64,000 bases of DNA from Cyrtodaria siliqua (lineage: Eukaryota > Mollusca > Bivalvia > Adapedonta > Hiatellidae): contig JAWPHD010003067.1 in assembly GCA_037043455.1 (NCBI GenBank), positions 124,001-188,000 of the forward strand, written 5' to 3'. This document shows, piece after piece, positions 1-11,937 of the stretch. Position numbers and translations under genes: made by a program. The notes beneath the pieces are model-generated. The model had not been told where the DNA came from, did not search any database, and was given only the letters and a program-made list of their open reading frames with translations. The number at the start of each line of letters is the position of its first letter. The stretch's first letter is position 1.

Positions 1-2747
1 CATTTTAATCACAAGTATGGTAGTTCAAAGGTAGATTAAAGAACAAGAGCGTTTCTCATTTAGTTTCTAGTTTACAGTATTGATTACGTTCAAATAACTT
101 GTTAATTTGTTATTAAAAATATTTTCTATCGTTTTACCCCACATGAGCATGTTATTAATTTCTAAGATTCTTCAAATATTTCTAAGCACGTGTTCCATTA
201 TATATAATCTGGCAGTAAATACCCTCTATACTGAATGAATGATACTCGAAAAAGGAAAAGGAAAGGAAGCTAAAAACAAATTAGCCATTAATCCAATGGT
301 TGCCCCAAAAAACACTCACCATATTTACAATACCACCAGTTCTTTGAATATGTCCTTAGTATTTCCAGATAATATCTAAAAACAAAGTATTAAACTATTT
401 ACTAAATGAGGCCTAGCCTTTTTCTAAAATCAAAATCAACCGTTTTTATGTGTTACTGTGCTTAAACAAATGGATCTCTAAGCATCATTTACAAACATAT
501 ATGTTTGGCACCAGATGTGTTATTAGCCAAAATACGTTTCTGAATATTATTCAATTCCTAAAATAATGGAGTTTTAGTCATTTATTTTAACTTTCTGTCA
601 CACATACGTTTTATGGGTGAACATATATTAAAAAAAACTTATGAAGCCATACACTAGTTCTTGTCCTGAGTCTTTAGCACAAATCGAACTAGTTAAATAT
701 TTGTCATGGTTAGGCAACTGTTCAATGGTGCTTTTTATATTTTATTATACCTCACATAAAATGCCCATGCTAAATCAAACATAGACAACAACGTCAGTGA
801 GTATTTGTGTACTATCTGACACGAGGGTGATATTGTAGGGTGATAGTATATCGCGGAGTGATTGTAAATACAAAATCACATGAGCAGTACTTGACCGATT
901 TCAATAAAACACCACTCATTTTCTTAGTTAAGTACTGTAAGTTGAATAGCAAGTAATAAATTCGATATAAATAAAATAAATATCATCATATACATATGTA
1001 TAATTATACTCATATTTATGTTAGCATAATTTTGTTTTTAGCTTCCTCGACCCCAAAGCAAAGCATATTAGAGAAAGATGCTCCTTACCAACTGTAAGAC
1101 TAGAATTGGTAATGGTTCACCTAGTGTCTTCCAAGCTACAAAAACCTCATACACGTGATCATATATAGGTGTTTTGCATTGTATACCAATATATGAAGTT
1201 TGTTTTTGATATTAAATATTGAACAAACTAGCCGTTAAAAGTAACCTACATGTTTGTTCCTTATTTTCAACCCGGTATAATACACTTTCAACAACTTTTG
1301 TATTAAGTTTTCAGCGTTGACTTTTGATTTGGTCATGTTTTAAACGGGGTTCTCTTTACACTTATCGGTGACACATGTATAGGGCCTTCTATGTGTACAT
1401 CCTATGACTGGGGTATTTTAACGTTATAAATTTATGTTTATATTGTAAATAAATAGATTCCTAGTACACATGCATTTAAATAAGGAGTTTGTGAAAATAT
1501 ATTAACTGCTATATGTTATTAATACTTAACTCTTATCTGTCTGTTTTTGGCGAAATTTATATTTTTGTTATCAGTTATTGAGAATAGTAATTACTGTTTT
1601 CTGCTTTCCACAATCTGTATCGAGTGGTGAGATAAAGGTTATCTTCCCACTCTACCCTCACACCCCTCACATATCTTAAAATGGATATTATTCATTTTAC
1701 TATTATCTGTTTTTAGCATTTATAATTTTGTTTTGTCTGTTATCATCAAATTCAAGTTGCTGTTATCTCGTCATGAAACCCACTTGCCCCCACCCCATTC
1801 AATAAAATATTAATAACCTCTTATTATCTCTAGAAACTACTTCATTTTATCAAGCAATTGTCATAGAATTTTAAGTGAAATAAATCATTTTAATACCTGT
1901 ACATAATCCGTTTTAAGTAATAATTAAGACTACAAATCTCATTTGTTTTCTGTTTAGATGACGTATACGCAGTAGACTATCAGTTAATCAGTTGCCTATG
2001 TCATGTTATCTCATGTAATCGTGTACCGTATATACAACGAATATTTTAAGTTTGTATTTTCTATAGTGCTCTTTTAGTAATTAATTTCTCAACTTGATTC
2101 TAACCTGAGTTACTCTCATTCGTTCGTATTATTCTCCCATTGATCCTAAGTTTTTACATGCTTTTTAAAGTTAAATTTATGTTTAAATACAATGGCACGA
2201 TTCGATTGACCCAGAATGTAGGCCAACACTAAACATAGCGCTCGGAACGATACGTGACTTAAAGAGAGTTTAACCTCACCCTCAATTATTGCTTTATAAA
2301 TTATGTAATTGTTTGGCTTTCGCTGCAGCCTTAGTGATCTTCATGATAATTATCTGGGAGTTGGTCAGGTCACAACGTCACGTTGATACTAACCTTCCTG
2401 TATGGAAATACATATAAAATTATCCTTCAACTGACTGGCTTAAAAACTGTACGCCGAAGACAAGAACACCCGATTAGACACCCAGTGTGACATCCACCTT
2501 GTTTATAAGAACTGGAGGTTTTTTCCTTATGACAACATTAAAACTTCTGTAAAGCATCGTAACACTCTCTCCACTGAGTCAACAGTTATATATCGGCTGT
2601 TTCAAACAAATTAAAAATAATAAGTTTCTAAAATCGCATAGTCATCCCGTTTCGTCGATGGTGGGACATTACTATTGAATTTCAATATCAAATTTAAGAC
2701 AAACGTCTTGAATTGAAATACAGAATGTTTTTTCGTTTGTTTTTTAA
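1..2747. other. AT-rich non-coding stretch, no gene seen
   Basis: I see no supported exon, RNA gene or clear repeat in this stretch. It is AT-rich, stops are frequent in all frames, and no splice-flanked domain was recognised. Confidence 0.5.
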
Positions 2748-3420
2748 ACGTAGGTATACAGTCTAACTGGATGTGTATATTTTACAAAACATAGTCGATT
2801 AAAACCCCGCATTTCAAAACAAAAGCAATGTTTACAAGGCCAAAATGAGTCAAAGAATGCGACACCGCAGATGTGGACGGGTTGACAGTATGGGTACCGC
2901 CCTGGAAATGCCAGAGCGAAAAGGCTTCTGTTGTTTAAATCATGTTCTAGGGTGCACCAAACATCCCTTTTATATATATAAATACAAATATCCCCGCCAA
3001 GCAATATCCTCTAACAAGCTTGGCATCATTAATACGTAATGTAAGTATACCACAAAGATAAGCAAGTGTATATGAATATAAGAAGCCTAGGAAGCCACAC
3101 AACAAGCACTGAAAGACGTGTCAGAAGCTACAGCACAAACAAGAGAATATACTGTTAAGGGCACGTAAAGACAAGTTTGAATACACACATTAAACGTTAC
3201 CATTAATATTAAGATTTAGGAATATGTCATAAATGAAATGTCATCTTCGGGATCAACCAAAGAAAAAGGCATATTGAGGAACTGTAAATAGGTCAAACAC
3301 TAAACATATAGTGCGTTGCAAAATGATAGGGTCATAACCTCCTTTGATAAACCTTTGACCACGTTTAATAAAGATTGTATGAACATAATCATGACTAAGG
3401 ATCATAAATCACGCCACCAT
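2748..3420 (-). repeat. Rep-A dispersed repeat, near full length, diverged
   Basis: Read on the minus strand, this segment aligns by eye with the full-length Rep-A copy at 52276-53012. It shares the 5' start (GTGATTTAT), the ATCAAAG(A/G)AGGTTATGACC block, the GGCGGGGAT block, the GTGCACCCTAGAAC block, and a 3' part that best matches the diverged copies near 49.7 and 59.5 kb. It carries many substitutions and small indels, and the short reading frame seen in the copies at 19.9 and 52.3 kb is broken. The open frames at 2744-3004 and 2845-3039 lie inside it and are not genes. Confidence 0.6.
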
Positions 3421-4502
3421 AAATACCAGGTTGTAATATAATAGTCCTTGTCGCAGAAGAGGTCATACATACCTTTTATATTTTAATAGTAGAATGTTGC
3501 TCTATCAAGCAGTGAACGATAACGTTAAAACAACAACGAAAAAAACACACACAAAAAAAGGCTATTATTGTACGTGTTATATGATATCAAAAAACGTAAT
3601 GAAGAGAAAAAACACAGTATGTCGGCATCATCGACAAGTATAGATTTGACCAAAATGTTACGCTATACAAAACTAGAAATTAGAAAATAATTTGAACACA
3701 CCAGTTTTAAAGTATTCACATGGACGGTTACTGGATATTTCCCTTAACTTTAAGAAATTAAGTATGGAGATAGTAGTCGACCCATGTGCATCATGGGAAT
3801 ACACAGTTATCTCTCAGCCGGACTACTTTAATAACGTTAGTGCAGAATCGTACAAGTCAGTTTTCAGTTGCCTACAGTACAGTAATTTGAGGAGGAGAGC
3901 AACAAACTTGAAACGGTAATAAGAGGTGTGGTGATGTTTTATGCGTAAGTTGTGTTGGACATTAAAGTTTGAACAAGTGACTTTTGCATTGGCAATAAAC
4001 ATTATATTCCAACAAGTTGTTTGAAGGAATTGTTTGAGAATATTGTGAAAATGAAAAATCAGTACAAAATGAAAAATCAGTTGGGGAGTTATACTGTTCT
4101 TGCAACTAACCACTTGATTTTTTTTCCATAAACAATAGCGATTGCATTTCCTTGTATGTGAAAAACATGATGACCACTGAAAGCAAAATCGCAATAATAC
4201 GAGGTTAACGGCGGTCGTTGAAAACCCAAGAATGTCGAAAAACACAGGGCGGCGAGTGAGATTATTAAACAAATAGTAAATTAAACTTTTGCGCTGTCTT
4301 TGTTTTATTTTCCATTACAGTAAACAAAAGTATCGAACATGGATGTGCTATCGTGTTATATTACGAAAACACAGCTCTATTCCATTGCATAGTTAAACTA
4401 ATGCCGCTTCCTTTAAAAATACATTTAGGCCATAAGATAGAACAAATACATTTGGTTAGACACACACTGTAAAACAAAATAATCAAACAGTTACTTGAAA
4501 TA
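3421..4502. other. no supported gene
   Basis: The stretch holds a 149-codon minus-strand open frame (3823-4272) and a 75-codon plus-strand frame (3692-3919). Neither shows a recognisable domain, signal peptide or splice context, and both are compatible with chance. No repeat family was recognised. Confidence 0.4.
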
Positions 4503-4548
4503 GTCGTCCTTGAATGCTGCTTTCCCTGTCCGATATTTTTATCTTCCT
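4503..4548 (+). repeat. Rep-A 3' end fragment
   Basis: The string TCCTTGAATGCTGCTTTCCC followed by TGTCCGATATTTTT matches the last ~45 bp of the Rep-A copy that ends at about 53012. Only the 3' tail is present, as expected for extreme 5' truncation during retroposition. Confidence 0.6.
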
Positions 4549-4705
4549 CAACTCTCCTGTCCTATATTACGTATTGTCATTTAACACATTAGCGCTACTT
4601 CGTTGTACCAGATACGAACATCGAAGACTTTGGATTATACTGATACTGGGCAAAATTCTGCTTTAGATGTATCACATACGAACAACCAGGAAATTTGACT
4701 GTGTT

Positions 4706-4801
4706 AAAAAAGAGTATGATAATGGACCTTTGGAAACGGCCGAGCACGACCCATACGAAATATTGCAGTCTCGGTTTGATTGAGACTGTTCATGAGTGGT
4801 A
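4706..4801 (+). repeat. 96-bp direct repeat, left copy (Rep-B end)
   Basis: This segment is repeated at 5308-5403 with one visible mismatch (ACCCATA versus ACACATA). It ends with TTGATTGAGACTGTTCATGA, a motif that recurs as TTTATTGAG(C/T)CTGTTC near 41995 and 42235 and, more diverged, near 10260. I treat it as one end of an unnamed dispersed element, Rep-B. The ~500 bp between the two direct repeats includes GCGGGGAGACGTTTTACTGC, which recurs near 42110. Confidence 0.65.
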
Positions 4802-5307
4802 GTGAAATATGCTAGCTACCGCTCACGCCCTCTAGCCCCGGGTTGAGCAGAACTCAATATTCATAAAATCAACAGCACAACAATTTAAACCATCCCGAAA
4901 AATGAATGCATATGGCGGTGGACATGGAGCTATCCTTCTTTAATGTATTCCCCATGTCGTACGGCGTATGGTCCCAGTATCTAATAAAATGAAATGCCCC
5001 GAAGAGCGAAATAAACATAATGGAATTTAGTTGGGAGCAGCGGTTATGAAGCCTGCGTATAAAAAGCAGACAACATATCCTATGAGTGGTTAAACAATAC
5101 CCAGAGCCTTTTATCGGCCGGAGTAGTGGAACCACCAAATCAAAAATTAAGTAAGAAAACAAAAGAAATTGAAAATGTACCACCGATAACTAACTATAAG
5201 TATCGGGCTCAGCGATCTCCAAAGATCGAATGAATAACAGTACTGATTGCAAGCGCGGGGAGACGTTTTACTGCCGCCACACTGCACAAGCAACGCCACT
5301 GTGCTAT

Positions 5308-5403
5308 AAAAAAGAGTATGATAATGGACCTTTGGAAACGGCCGAGCACGACACATACGAAATATTGCAGTCTCGGTTTGATTGAGACTGTTCATGAGTG
5401 GTA
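5308..5403 (+). repeat. 96-bp direct repeat, right copy (Rep-B end)
   Basis: Near-identical to 4706-4801. The pair of direct repeats ~600 bp apart could be a tandem duplication of Rep-B or terminal direct repeats of a small element. No coding frame is supported between them. Confidence 0.65.
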
Positions 5404-5407
5404 CTTC

Positions 5408-7451
5408 AGCTTACGATGTATTTGATACAAACAGCGAGGAGTTTAGACTGGCTAACATTTTGCTGTTAGATGTATTTGATACAAACAGCGAGGACTTCAG
5501 AATGGGCTAACTTTTGCTTTAGATGTATATGATACAACTAGCCATGACATTAGGCTGGATTAACTTCTGCTTTTGATGTATCAGACATAAATATGAAGGC
5601 ATTTAGACTGGGCTAACTTCTGGTTTAGATGTATGAGATACAAACAATACTAGGCTAGCTTCTGATTTAGACGTGTTTGATACGAACTGCTGTTTGATAC
5701 AAAAATCGATGAATTTAGACTTCACAAACTACTGGTTTAGATGTATTTAATACAAACTGTGAGGAATTTAGGCTTGGCTAACTATCCTACACAAATATCG
5801 AGGTATTTTAACTTGGCTTACTTCTGTTTTAATTGTATCAGATACAAAAGCGAGGAATGAAGACTCGGCTAACTTCTGTTTTAAATGTATTTGATATAAA
5901 ATATCGAGGAATTTAGACTTGATTTACTTCTGTTTGTATATATTTCATTCAAAGATCGAGGAATTTAGACTAGGTTAACTTCAGTTTTAGATTAATTTGT
6001 TTAAAATTGATGCAGAGTTTTGCATTTGAAATACCTTATGTAAAAATATGGTCGCACTTATTTTTTATTTCGCAACTTGAAAATAGGCTATTTTAATTTA
6101 TCAATGTCTGTTTGGCAGATATACAATTTATTTAGGATAACGTTGACTTTTGATTGAAAAGTAAAAATAAACTTTGGCTGAAACTAGAGCCCCAAACTAT
6201 AGGCTAACTTGTGCATACAACCCGCGTGGAATTTAGGCTAGGTTAACTCAAGTTCTGCATACAAACAGCGAGGGATTTAGACAGGGCTAAGTTCTGCATA
6301 CAAACAGCGAGGGATTTAAACTAGGCTAACTTCTGCATACAAAAAGTATGTATACAAATAGCTAGGGGTTTAGACTAGGCTAACTTGTGCATACAAACAG
6401 CGAGAATTTAGACTGGGATAACTTCCGAATACAAACATCGAGGGTTTAGACCAGGCTAAATTCTGCATACAAACAGCAGGAGATTTATACTAGGTAAAGT
6501 ATGTATACAAATAGCTAGGGGTTTAGACTAGGCTAACTTGTGCATACAAACAGCGAGAATTTAGACTGGGATAACTTCCGAATACAAACATCGAGGGTTT
6601 AGACCAGGCTAAATTCTGCATACAAACAGCAGGAGATTTATACTAGGTTTTCTTATGAATACAAACAAAGAGAAATTTAGACTTGGCTTACGTATGCATA
6701 CAACAGGATTTAGACTAGTAGGCTAACCTTTGCATACAAACTGCGAGAGATTTAGACTTGGCTTACTTATGCATACAACAAGCGAAGGATTTAGACTAGT
6801 AGGCTAACTTCTGAATACAAACTGCGAGGAATTTACATTGGGATAACCTTTGCATACAAACATAAGGGATTGAGACTTGGCTAACTTCTGCATAAAAACA
6901 GCGATGGATGTATACTAGGATAACTTCTGCTTGCAAACAGCGCGGGATTTAGACTACTAGTAACGTATAAATACAAACGGCGCGGGATTTAAAATGGGAT
7001 AACTTCTGCAAACAAACAGCGAAGAATTTAGACTAAGGTAACTTATGTATACAAACCGAGAGATATTTAGACTTGGCTTATTTATGCATACACAAATCGA
7101 GGGATTTAGACTAGGCTAACTTTTGCAAACAAACACTGTGGGATTGTGATTGGGATAGTTTCTGCATACGAAAAGAAAGGACTTTAGACTGGGATAACTT
7201 GTGCATACGAACAGCGAGGAAATTACACTGGAATAATGCATACAAGCATTTGTTGATTGAGAATTGACTAACGTATTATACAAAGGCGAGTGATTTAGAC
7301 TAGGATAACTTCTGCATTCAAACAGCAGGGAATTGAGACCAAGATAACTTCTTCAAACACAGACAGAAGGATTAGACTAGGCTAACTTCTGAATACAAAC
7401 AGTGAAGGATTAAACTAGGCTAACCTCTGCATACAAACATTGAGCGATTTA
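5408..7451 (+). repeat. degenerate tandem repeat array, ~40-55 bp units
   Basis: About forty diverged units follow each other. The first part uses a longer unit around GATGTATTTGATACAAACAG plus GCGAGGAATTTAGAC. From about 6210 the unit is shorter, around GCATACAAACAGCGAGGGAT plus TTAGACTAGGCTAACTTCT. A non-repeat insert lies at about 6003-6180. The array ends where a (GAAT)n run and the 3' end of a LINE begin. No gene is present. Confidence 0.85.
6344..6648 (+). repeat. exact ~150-bp duplication inside the tandem array
   Basis: Two ~150-bp blocks (about 6344-6495 and 6497-6648, period 153 bp) appear identical base for base by eye, although surrounding units differ at many sites. This is a recent higher-order duplication or an assembly artefact. 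Confidence 0.8.
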
Positions 7452-7816
7452 GAATGAATGAATGAATGAATGAATGAATGTCTTTATTTATAGAGGGTGA
7501 CCCAATTAGCCAACACTAATCTCCCTCGGGGCCCTCTGCAAAGTCATACATATACATGTAAAATGTAAAACATATGTAACAAAACAGTGATATTTCCTTT
7601 ACATTATTGCGCACTTACATTATTGCGCACACATACATCCAAATACACACACATGCACACACATTTACAACCATGTATACATCTTTCTTAATATATATAC
7701 ATAATTATATACATGCTTGGAGGTGGTGGTGTGCATAATAAAGTACCACACAGTACACAAGATGTCAATAATTATCTAAAACTGCCAAACATAACAATAC
7801 TTTTACAATAATTACA

Positions 7817-8869
7817 TTACGATTGTGTTTTCAGCCATTTAACGCAGTTAGATGTAAAGGTTTTTAAAGAAGTACATTCTCTAATATATGAAGGAATGCT
7901 ATTCCACACAATTGTTCCAGCGTATGACATACTCCCTTTAAATAGTTCTTTGTTTGGTCTTGGAGTTATATAATTTAATTCGTAAGCAGATCGTAGATTT
8001 CTCTGCGAGATAACAGTAGGATGAAACATATCACAAACATATGACGGGACTGCATGTTTTGATACTCTATACATAAATTGTGCCTTTTGGGGAAATATCC
8101 TTTGCTCGATATTAAGGGAATTAATGATAACCAGTGCTTCATTTAGTGTGGTATATTGGTCGCCTAAAATAGTACGACATGCTCTTCTCTGCAAACGTAA
8201 TAACAGTTGTATGTTAGCTTTCTTTGTATTTCCCCATATTATATTACAGTAATCTAGATGAGGTTGAACATATGCCTTATAAAATATTATCCGGTAATTT
8301 AAAGGAATATATGATTTTATTCTTGACAGTAGCCAGATGTTGGTTGATATTTTCTTACGAATATACATAATGTGATTATCCCACTTCAAGTGTTCATCTA
8401 TATGCATTCCCAGAATTTTATCACCTGTTGTAAGTTGCAGTTCAATGTTATTGTATGTTAATGATAATTTGTTATTAACAAGTCTTGCACGCTTTTGAGG
8501 TGTAGTAACTAAGAGCACTTTAGTTTTTTCTGTGTTTAAAACCATACCATTATTTCGGCACCAAGCATTGAGGGTATTTAAAGCAGTTTGAAGGTTTTGC
8601 TCAATTACTGCTTTTGATGTGTTAACATCGTAGATAGTGGTATCATCCGCATACATGTCTGTATTAGATACAGTACCATCAAGACATATAGGAAGGTCAT
8701 TTATGAATAATAAGAATAGGAGAGGTCCTAAAATAGAGCCTTGTGGTACACCACATGTAATTAACTGTTTATCAGAGAGAACCCCATTTAGTGAAACATT
8801 TTGTTTCCTATCTGTTAGATTAGATTTAAACCACTTAACTGTAGTGTCACTACATTTATAGATCTGCAT
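7817..8869 (-). pseudogene. reverse transcriptase palm and C-terminal part (LINE)
   Basis: A 350-codon open frame carries reverse transcriptase motifs: GVPQGSILGPLLFLLFINDL (block 4) near residues 40-59, and the catalytic YADD at about residues 73-76. Downstream are the thumb pattern LGMHIDEHLKWDNHI and the helix YVQPHLDYCNIIWG. The C-terminus ends in a VWNSIPSYIRE-type motif typical of CR1/Jockey-group ORF2. The first codon is not the true start, since homologous RT sequence (KSQSGFRKSHSCET and AFDLVDHN) continues upstream in other frames. Function in a live element would be target-primed reverse transcription; this copy is defective. Confidence 0.9.
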
Positions 8870-9054
8870 TTTTTTAAAAGAATGTTATGATCCACTAAGT
8901 CAAATGCTTTCCTAAAATCGACCATTATTACACCCAACAAATTTACCTTCATTTAATCCTTTTAACCACTTGTCAATCATATGAACTAAAGCCGTTTCGC
9001 AGCTGTGGCTTTTTCTAAACCCACTTTGAGATTTACATAGTAATTTATAACAAT

Positions 9055-9486
9055 TTAAAAACTCAACAAATGAGTTGTGCACATGTTGGAAAGAGTTGGT
9101 AAAATAGAAATTGGTCTGTAGTTGTTTACATTATCAAATGCACCTGATTTGATTAAGGGATTAACCTTAGCAGCTTTCCACGTATCTGGGAAAATTCCCT
9201 GTTTTATACTACAAATAATAATATATGTAATACTTTTTGATATTACATTGGCTGATAATTTTAGTAATTTAGGACCAATTCGGTCAAGTCCCGTGGATTT
9301 GGATATATCTAGGCTGAGAAGAATTTTACGAGTTTGTTCTTCTGTTATGAGAGGAATGTTAAAGTACATTTTGTCTGGAACAGTGCGATTTACAAATTGC
9401 TTTACTTTTGTAAAGTCTGAGTTTGAAATAGGTTCTTTTAAATTTGCAGCTATATTTACAAAAAAAATATTAAACTCATTTGCCAT
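9055..9486 (-). pseudogene. reverse transcriptase N-terminal part (LINE)
   Basis: A 143-codon frame with the typical RT N-terminal pattern: NEFNIFFVNIAANL, then KSTGLDRIGPKLLK (block 1 region), then GIFPDTWKAAKVNPLIKSG and NYRPISILPTLS (block 2). It fits immediately before the palm part on the minus strand. After PTLS a deletion shifts frame. Between about 9055 and 8870 the expected FVEFLNCYK, QSGFRKSHSCET and FRKAFDLVDHN segments can be read in alternating frames, with a stop just after a one-base change near 8925. Confidence 0.85.
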
Positions 9487-9530
9487 CTCAAAATTATCTG
9501 TTATTTCTTCACTGTTTTTATTGATCTGAT

Positions 9531-9842
9531 TTACAGACTTTCCTTTTGAGAAGTTTTTGTGGAGGCACCGTGCTCTTTAAATATTTTCCATATTGACTTT
9601 GGATCTGATTTGCCTTCTTCAATTTTTCTTTCATTAGAGGACTTCTTAGATTCTTTAATTAAATTACATACTTTATTTCTTAAATGTCTGTAATTTTGAA
9701 CATCATTGTTTGCTTTACATTTATCTCTTTCCTTTATTGCATCTAAAATATCAGAATTTAGCCAATCAGGTTGTTGGAGCTTTGTAACCCTATGTATTCT
9801 AAGCGGCACATGCTTATCAATAACACTTGAAAAATTAGTCAC
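9531..9842 (-). pseudogene. LINE ORF2 linker between endonuclease and RT
   Basis: A 103-codon frame with the pattern HVPLRIHRVTKLQQPDWLNS, then IKERDKC, NYRHLRNKVCNLIKESKKS and KSIWKIFKE, which is the usual linker of CR1/Jockey-group ORF2 before the RT. It ends at a stop produced by a one-base frameshift near 9535; the downstream frame resumes as SVNQINKNSEEITDNFEMAN. Confidence 0.8.
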
Positions 9843-10152
9843 CCTGGTGTTAAGTAAGTCATTTGCATCTGTATAACTTTCATGTGTGCTCCATGATATG
9901 CTTTAAAGATCTTTAATACAGATTTCCTCAACAAAAGTTTTAAAAGACCGATACTTAATAGATTGGTGAGTATTTGATTTATCTTTAAAATTCAATTTAC
10001 GAGTACAGAAAATTGGATAATGGTCACTAACGCCAATTTTTTTTTTGTACTTTTACACATATAATATTTTCTTCAAAATTAGTATAAACATGATCTATGA
10101 CAATAAATACTGATAAAAGGATATTTTGGAGGCAACATACACCAGCAATATA
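9843..10152 (-). pseudogene. LINE endonuclease C-terminal fragment
   Basis: On the minus strand the patterns IDHVYTNFEENI and, after a frame slip in a run of A, IGVSDHYPIFCTRK can be read. The SDHxPI motif is the last conserved block of the APE-type endonuclease of non-LTR elements. The catalytic N-terminal blocks are missing because the copy is cut at about 10152, where a SINE fragment lies. A stop (TAA) occurs before the linker. Confidence 0.75.
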
Positions 10153-10238
10153 ATTGAATTGAATGTTGTTTAACGGCTCATCAACACAGTATAGGTTATT
10201 TAGAGCATCCCCGAAGGATACATAGGAATCCGGGAACC
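10152..10238 (-). mobile_element. SINE-1 3' fragment
   Basis: The segment starting AATTGAATTGAATGTTGTTT and ending CCGGGAACC matches the 3' ~90 bp of the full SINE-1 copy at 54811-55133, with a ~14-bp internal deletion. It is 5'-truncated and lies directly against the broken endonuclease of the LINE. It shares the (CAATT)n-type tail. Confidence 0.8.
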
Positions 10239-11092
10239 GTGAGAAAAGTAGCAAACTCGGTTTTATTGAGTGTGATCATGAGAGATAATATAATTTGCAA
10301 CATCTCTCACGTCCCCGAGCACAGGCTTTACTTGTATGTGTGTGAGTAATTATTGTCACTGACAGCCATAGTGCAGTCAATTATCATACCACCAACAGAA
10401 GGCTACATCTAGGTACATTCAATTTCTATCCTAACGTGAATGGCGGTTCACGCAAGCCAAAGAAATTCCGAAGAATTGACAGAATTTTCGACTAAGATTT
10501 CGACTAACAATACAACGTTATAGATATTGACACTTATACACGAGTTAACATCTGAAATGACGTCATACTATGTGTAAACACAAAATGTTGACCGACAACA
10601 TGTTGTTAAAATCGTTATTGTTGAACTATTTTGATGGTTATTAGTTACTTACATAATGAAAACGTTAAAATATTCCTACATAACTGTTTACTGTTGAAAT
10701 TGTTTGTTTCCGTCGATCTTATAATGACTGCACATGTAAACTCAATGAAACGGCGAGGCCTATTAAATAATTCCTGCAGAAAACTGTTTCAACTTACATT
10801 TCAGTGATAATTCAACCATGAATTCTACATTTTCATTTAGTGAATGAAGATGTATCCTGACTTTTCACAAGAACGTCGAATAACATGATTAAAAAATCAA
10901 TTTTATTTCAGTTTTGAGTTTTCTATCGGCGAACAAAAAATGCATAAAATGCCGAGTCGGTGCTTATCACATGATGTCAAAACACGCCCATCAAGCGCAT
11001 ATAATTGCGCGTTTTCACAGAAAGAAATAAAAAGGAAAAAGACAGTTATACATTTTGAAAATTTAATAGTTAAGTTAGAATGTAATATATAA
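10239..11092. other. no gene; Rep-B-like motif at its left side
   Basis: At 10255-10320 a diverged Rep-B motif (CTCGGTTTTATTGAGTGTGA) is seen. The rest holds no recognised exon or repeat. Confidence 0.4.
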
Positions 11093-11243
11093 TTTAATTG
11101 CCATGACATTTCAATACGGGAATTTCTATCATCGTGAAAATACGTTCGAATAAACAAACTCGTTCTAACGCACTCATTTGTTTATGTGGACTTCTTTTCA
11201 CTCGGGATAGAAATTCCGTATTGAAAAACTCATGGTAATTAAA
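11093..11243. mobile_element. fold-back MITE, ~151 bp
   Basis: Left arm TTTAATTGCCATGA followed by CAATACGGGAATTTCTATC pairs with the right arm, which reads on the minus strand TTTAATTACCATGA then CAATACGGAATTTCTATC. Arms are ~45 bp with few mismatches, and an internal AAACAAACTCG/ACTCATTTGTTT pair extends the fold. No coding sequence. Likely a non-autonomous DNA element. Confidence 0.7.
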
Positions 11244-11937
11244 CTCTTCTTTTTTTTCTAGGAAAGTCGGATATATTAAAATATGTTCTAATTTATATTA
11301 AATCCAGTCAACCTATGGTGCTAACAACGTGCTGTTTATGTCTAAAATCTGAATTCATCCTTGATTTTGCATGGTCTCTCCTTCCAGTAACCCTGGTGCA
11401 TAACGCGTGATGGCACATTTTACGGTAAATAAAAAGTCATTTTACATGATGTTTTAGGTGTTGACGTCTCAGAATAGAAAATATCTGTATTTGTAAATTT
11501 AAGTCGGACTCCGAGACCTCCTCGAAAAGCCTGATGAACACCCTTTACAGCCGAAACAAGGCTAAGACGAGACAAATGTTAACACTATTTAGGGATTATA
11601 TTACTTTTGGTCATTCTTTCTTAATATTCACACTTGAGATTAATAGGTCGATAATTGTCACAAAATGTCACGGGTAGAGTGTATTGGTCGTACATAGCTT
11701 TTGTAAGTTGTCCGTTACACCATAATCTATTGTTTGAGTTGGAACAAATTCACAATATCCATGATATATTTATGTAACACGTAAAAGCGTGCACATTTTA
11801 AGTGGCCAACAGAGAGGCCGTGTAATAAGTTTAGTTTTGTGCTAATGCATGTAAACGTATAGGTTTATCTTCCTTAAACGGCAAAATTGTATAAGGGGCC
11901 TCTCGTGTAGATTCAATACTGCAGATTTAGCCACGTT
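11244..11937. other. no gene or recognised repeat
   Basis: No supported feature was seen in this stretch. Confidence 0.4.

Larger units (their letters stand above)
7452..10152 (-). mobile_element. CR1/Jockey-group LINE, 5'-truncated and frame-shifted
   Basis: A non-LTR retrotransposon lies on the minus strand. In element order it has the C-terminal end of the endonuclease (10152-9843), a linker (9842-9531), reverse transcriptase fingers (9486-9055), palm and thumb (8869-7817), a ~340-bp 3' UTR, and a 3' tail of (ATTC)n, seen on the plus strand as (GAAT)n at 7452-7480. A simple-repeat tail instead of poly(A) fits CR1/L2-type elements. Reading frame breaks occur near 9535, near 9085 and near 8925, so the copy is dead. 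The 5' side stops at a SINE fragment at 10152. Clade assignment beyond the CR1/Jockey group is uncertain. Confidence 0.85.

Noticed and set aside
3823..4272. 149-codon minus-strand frame
   Set aside because: No recognisable domain, Phe/His-rich composition as expected from AT-rich DNA, and no splice or promoter context.
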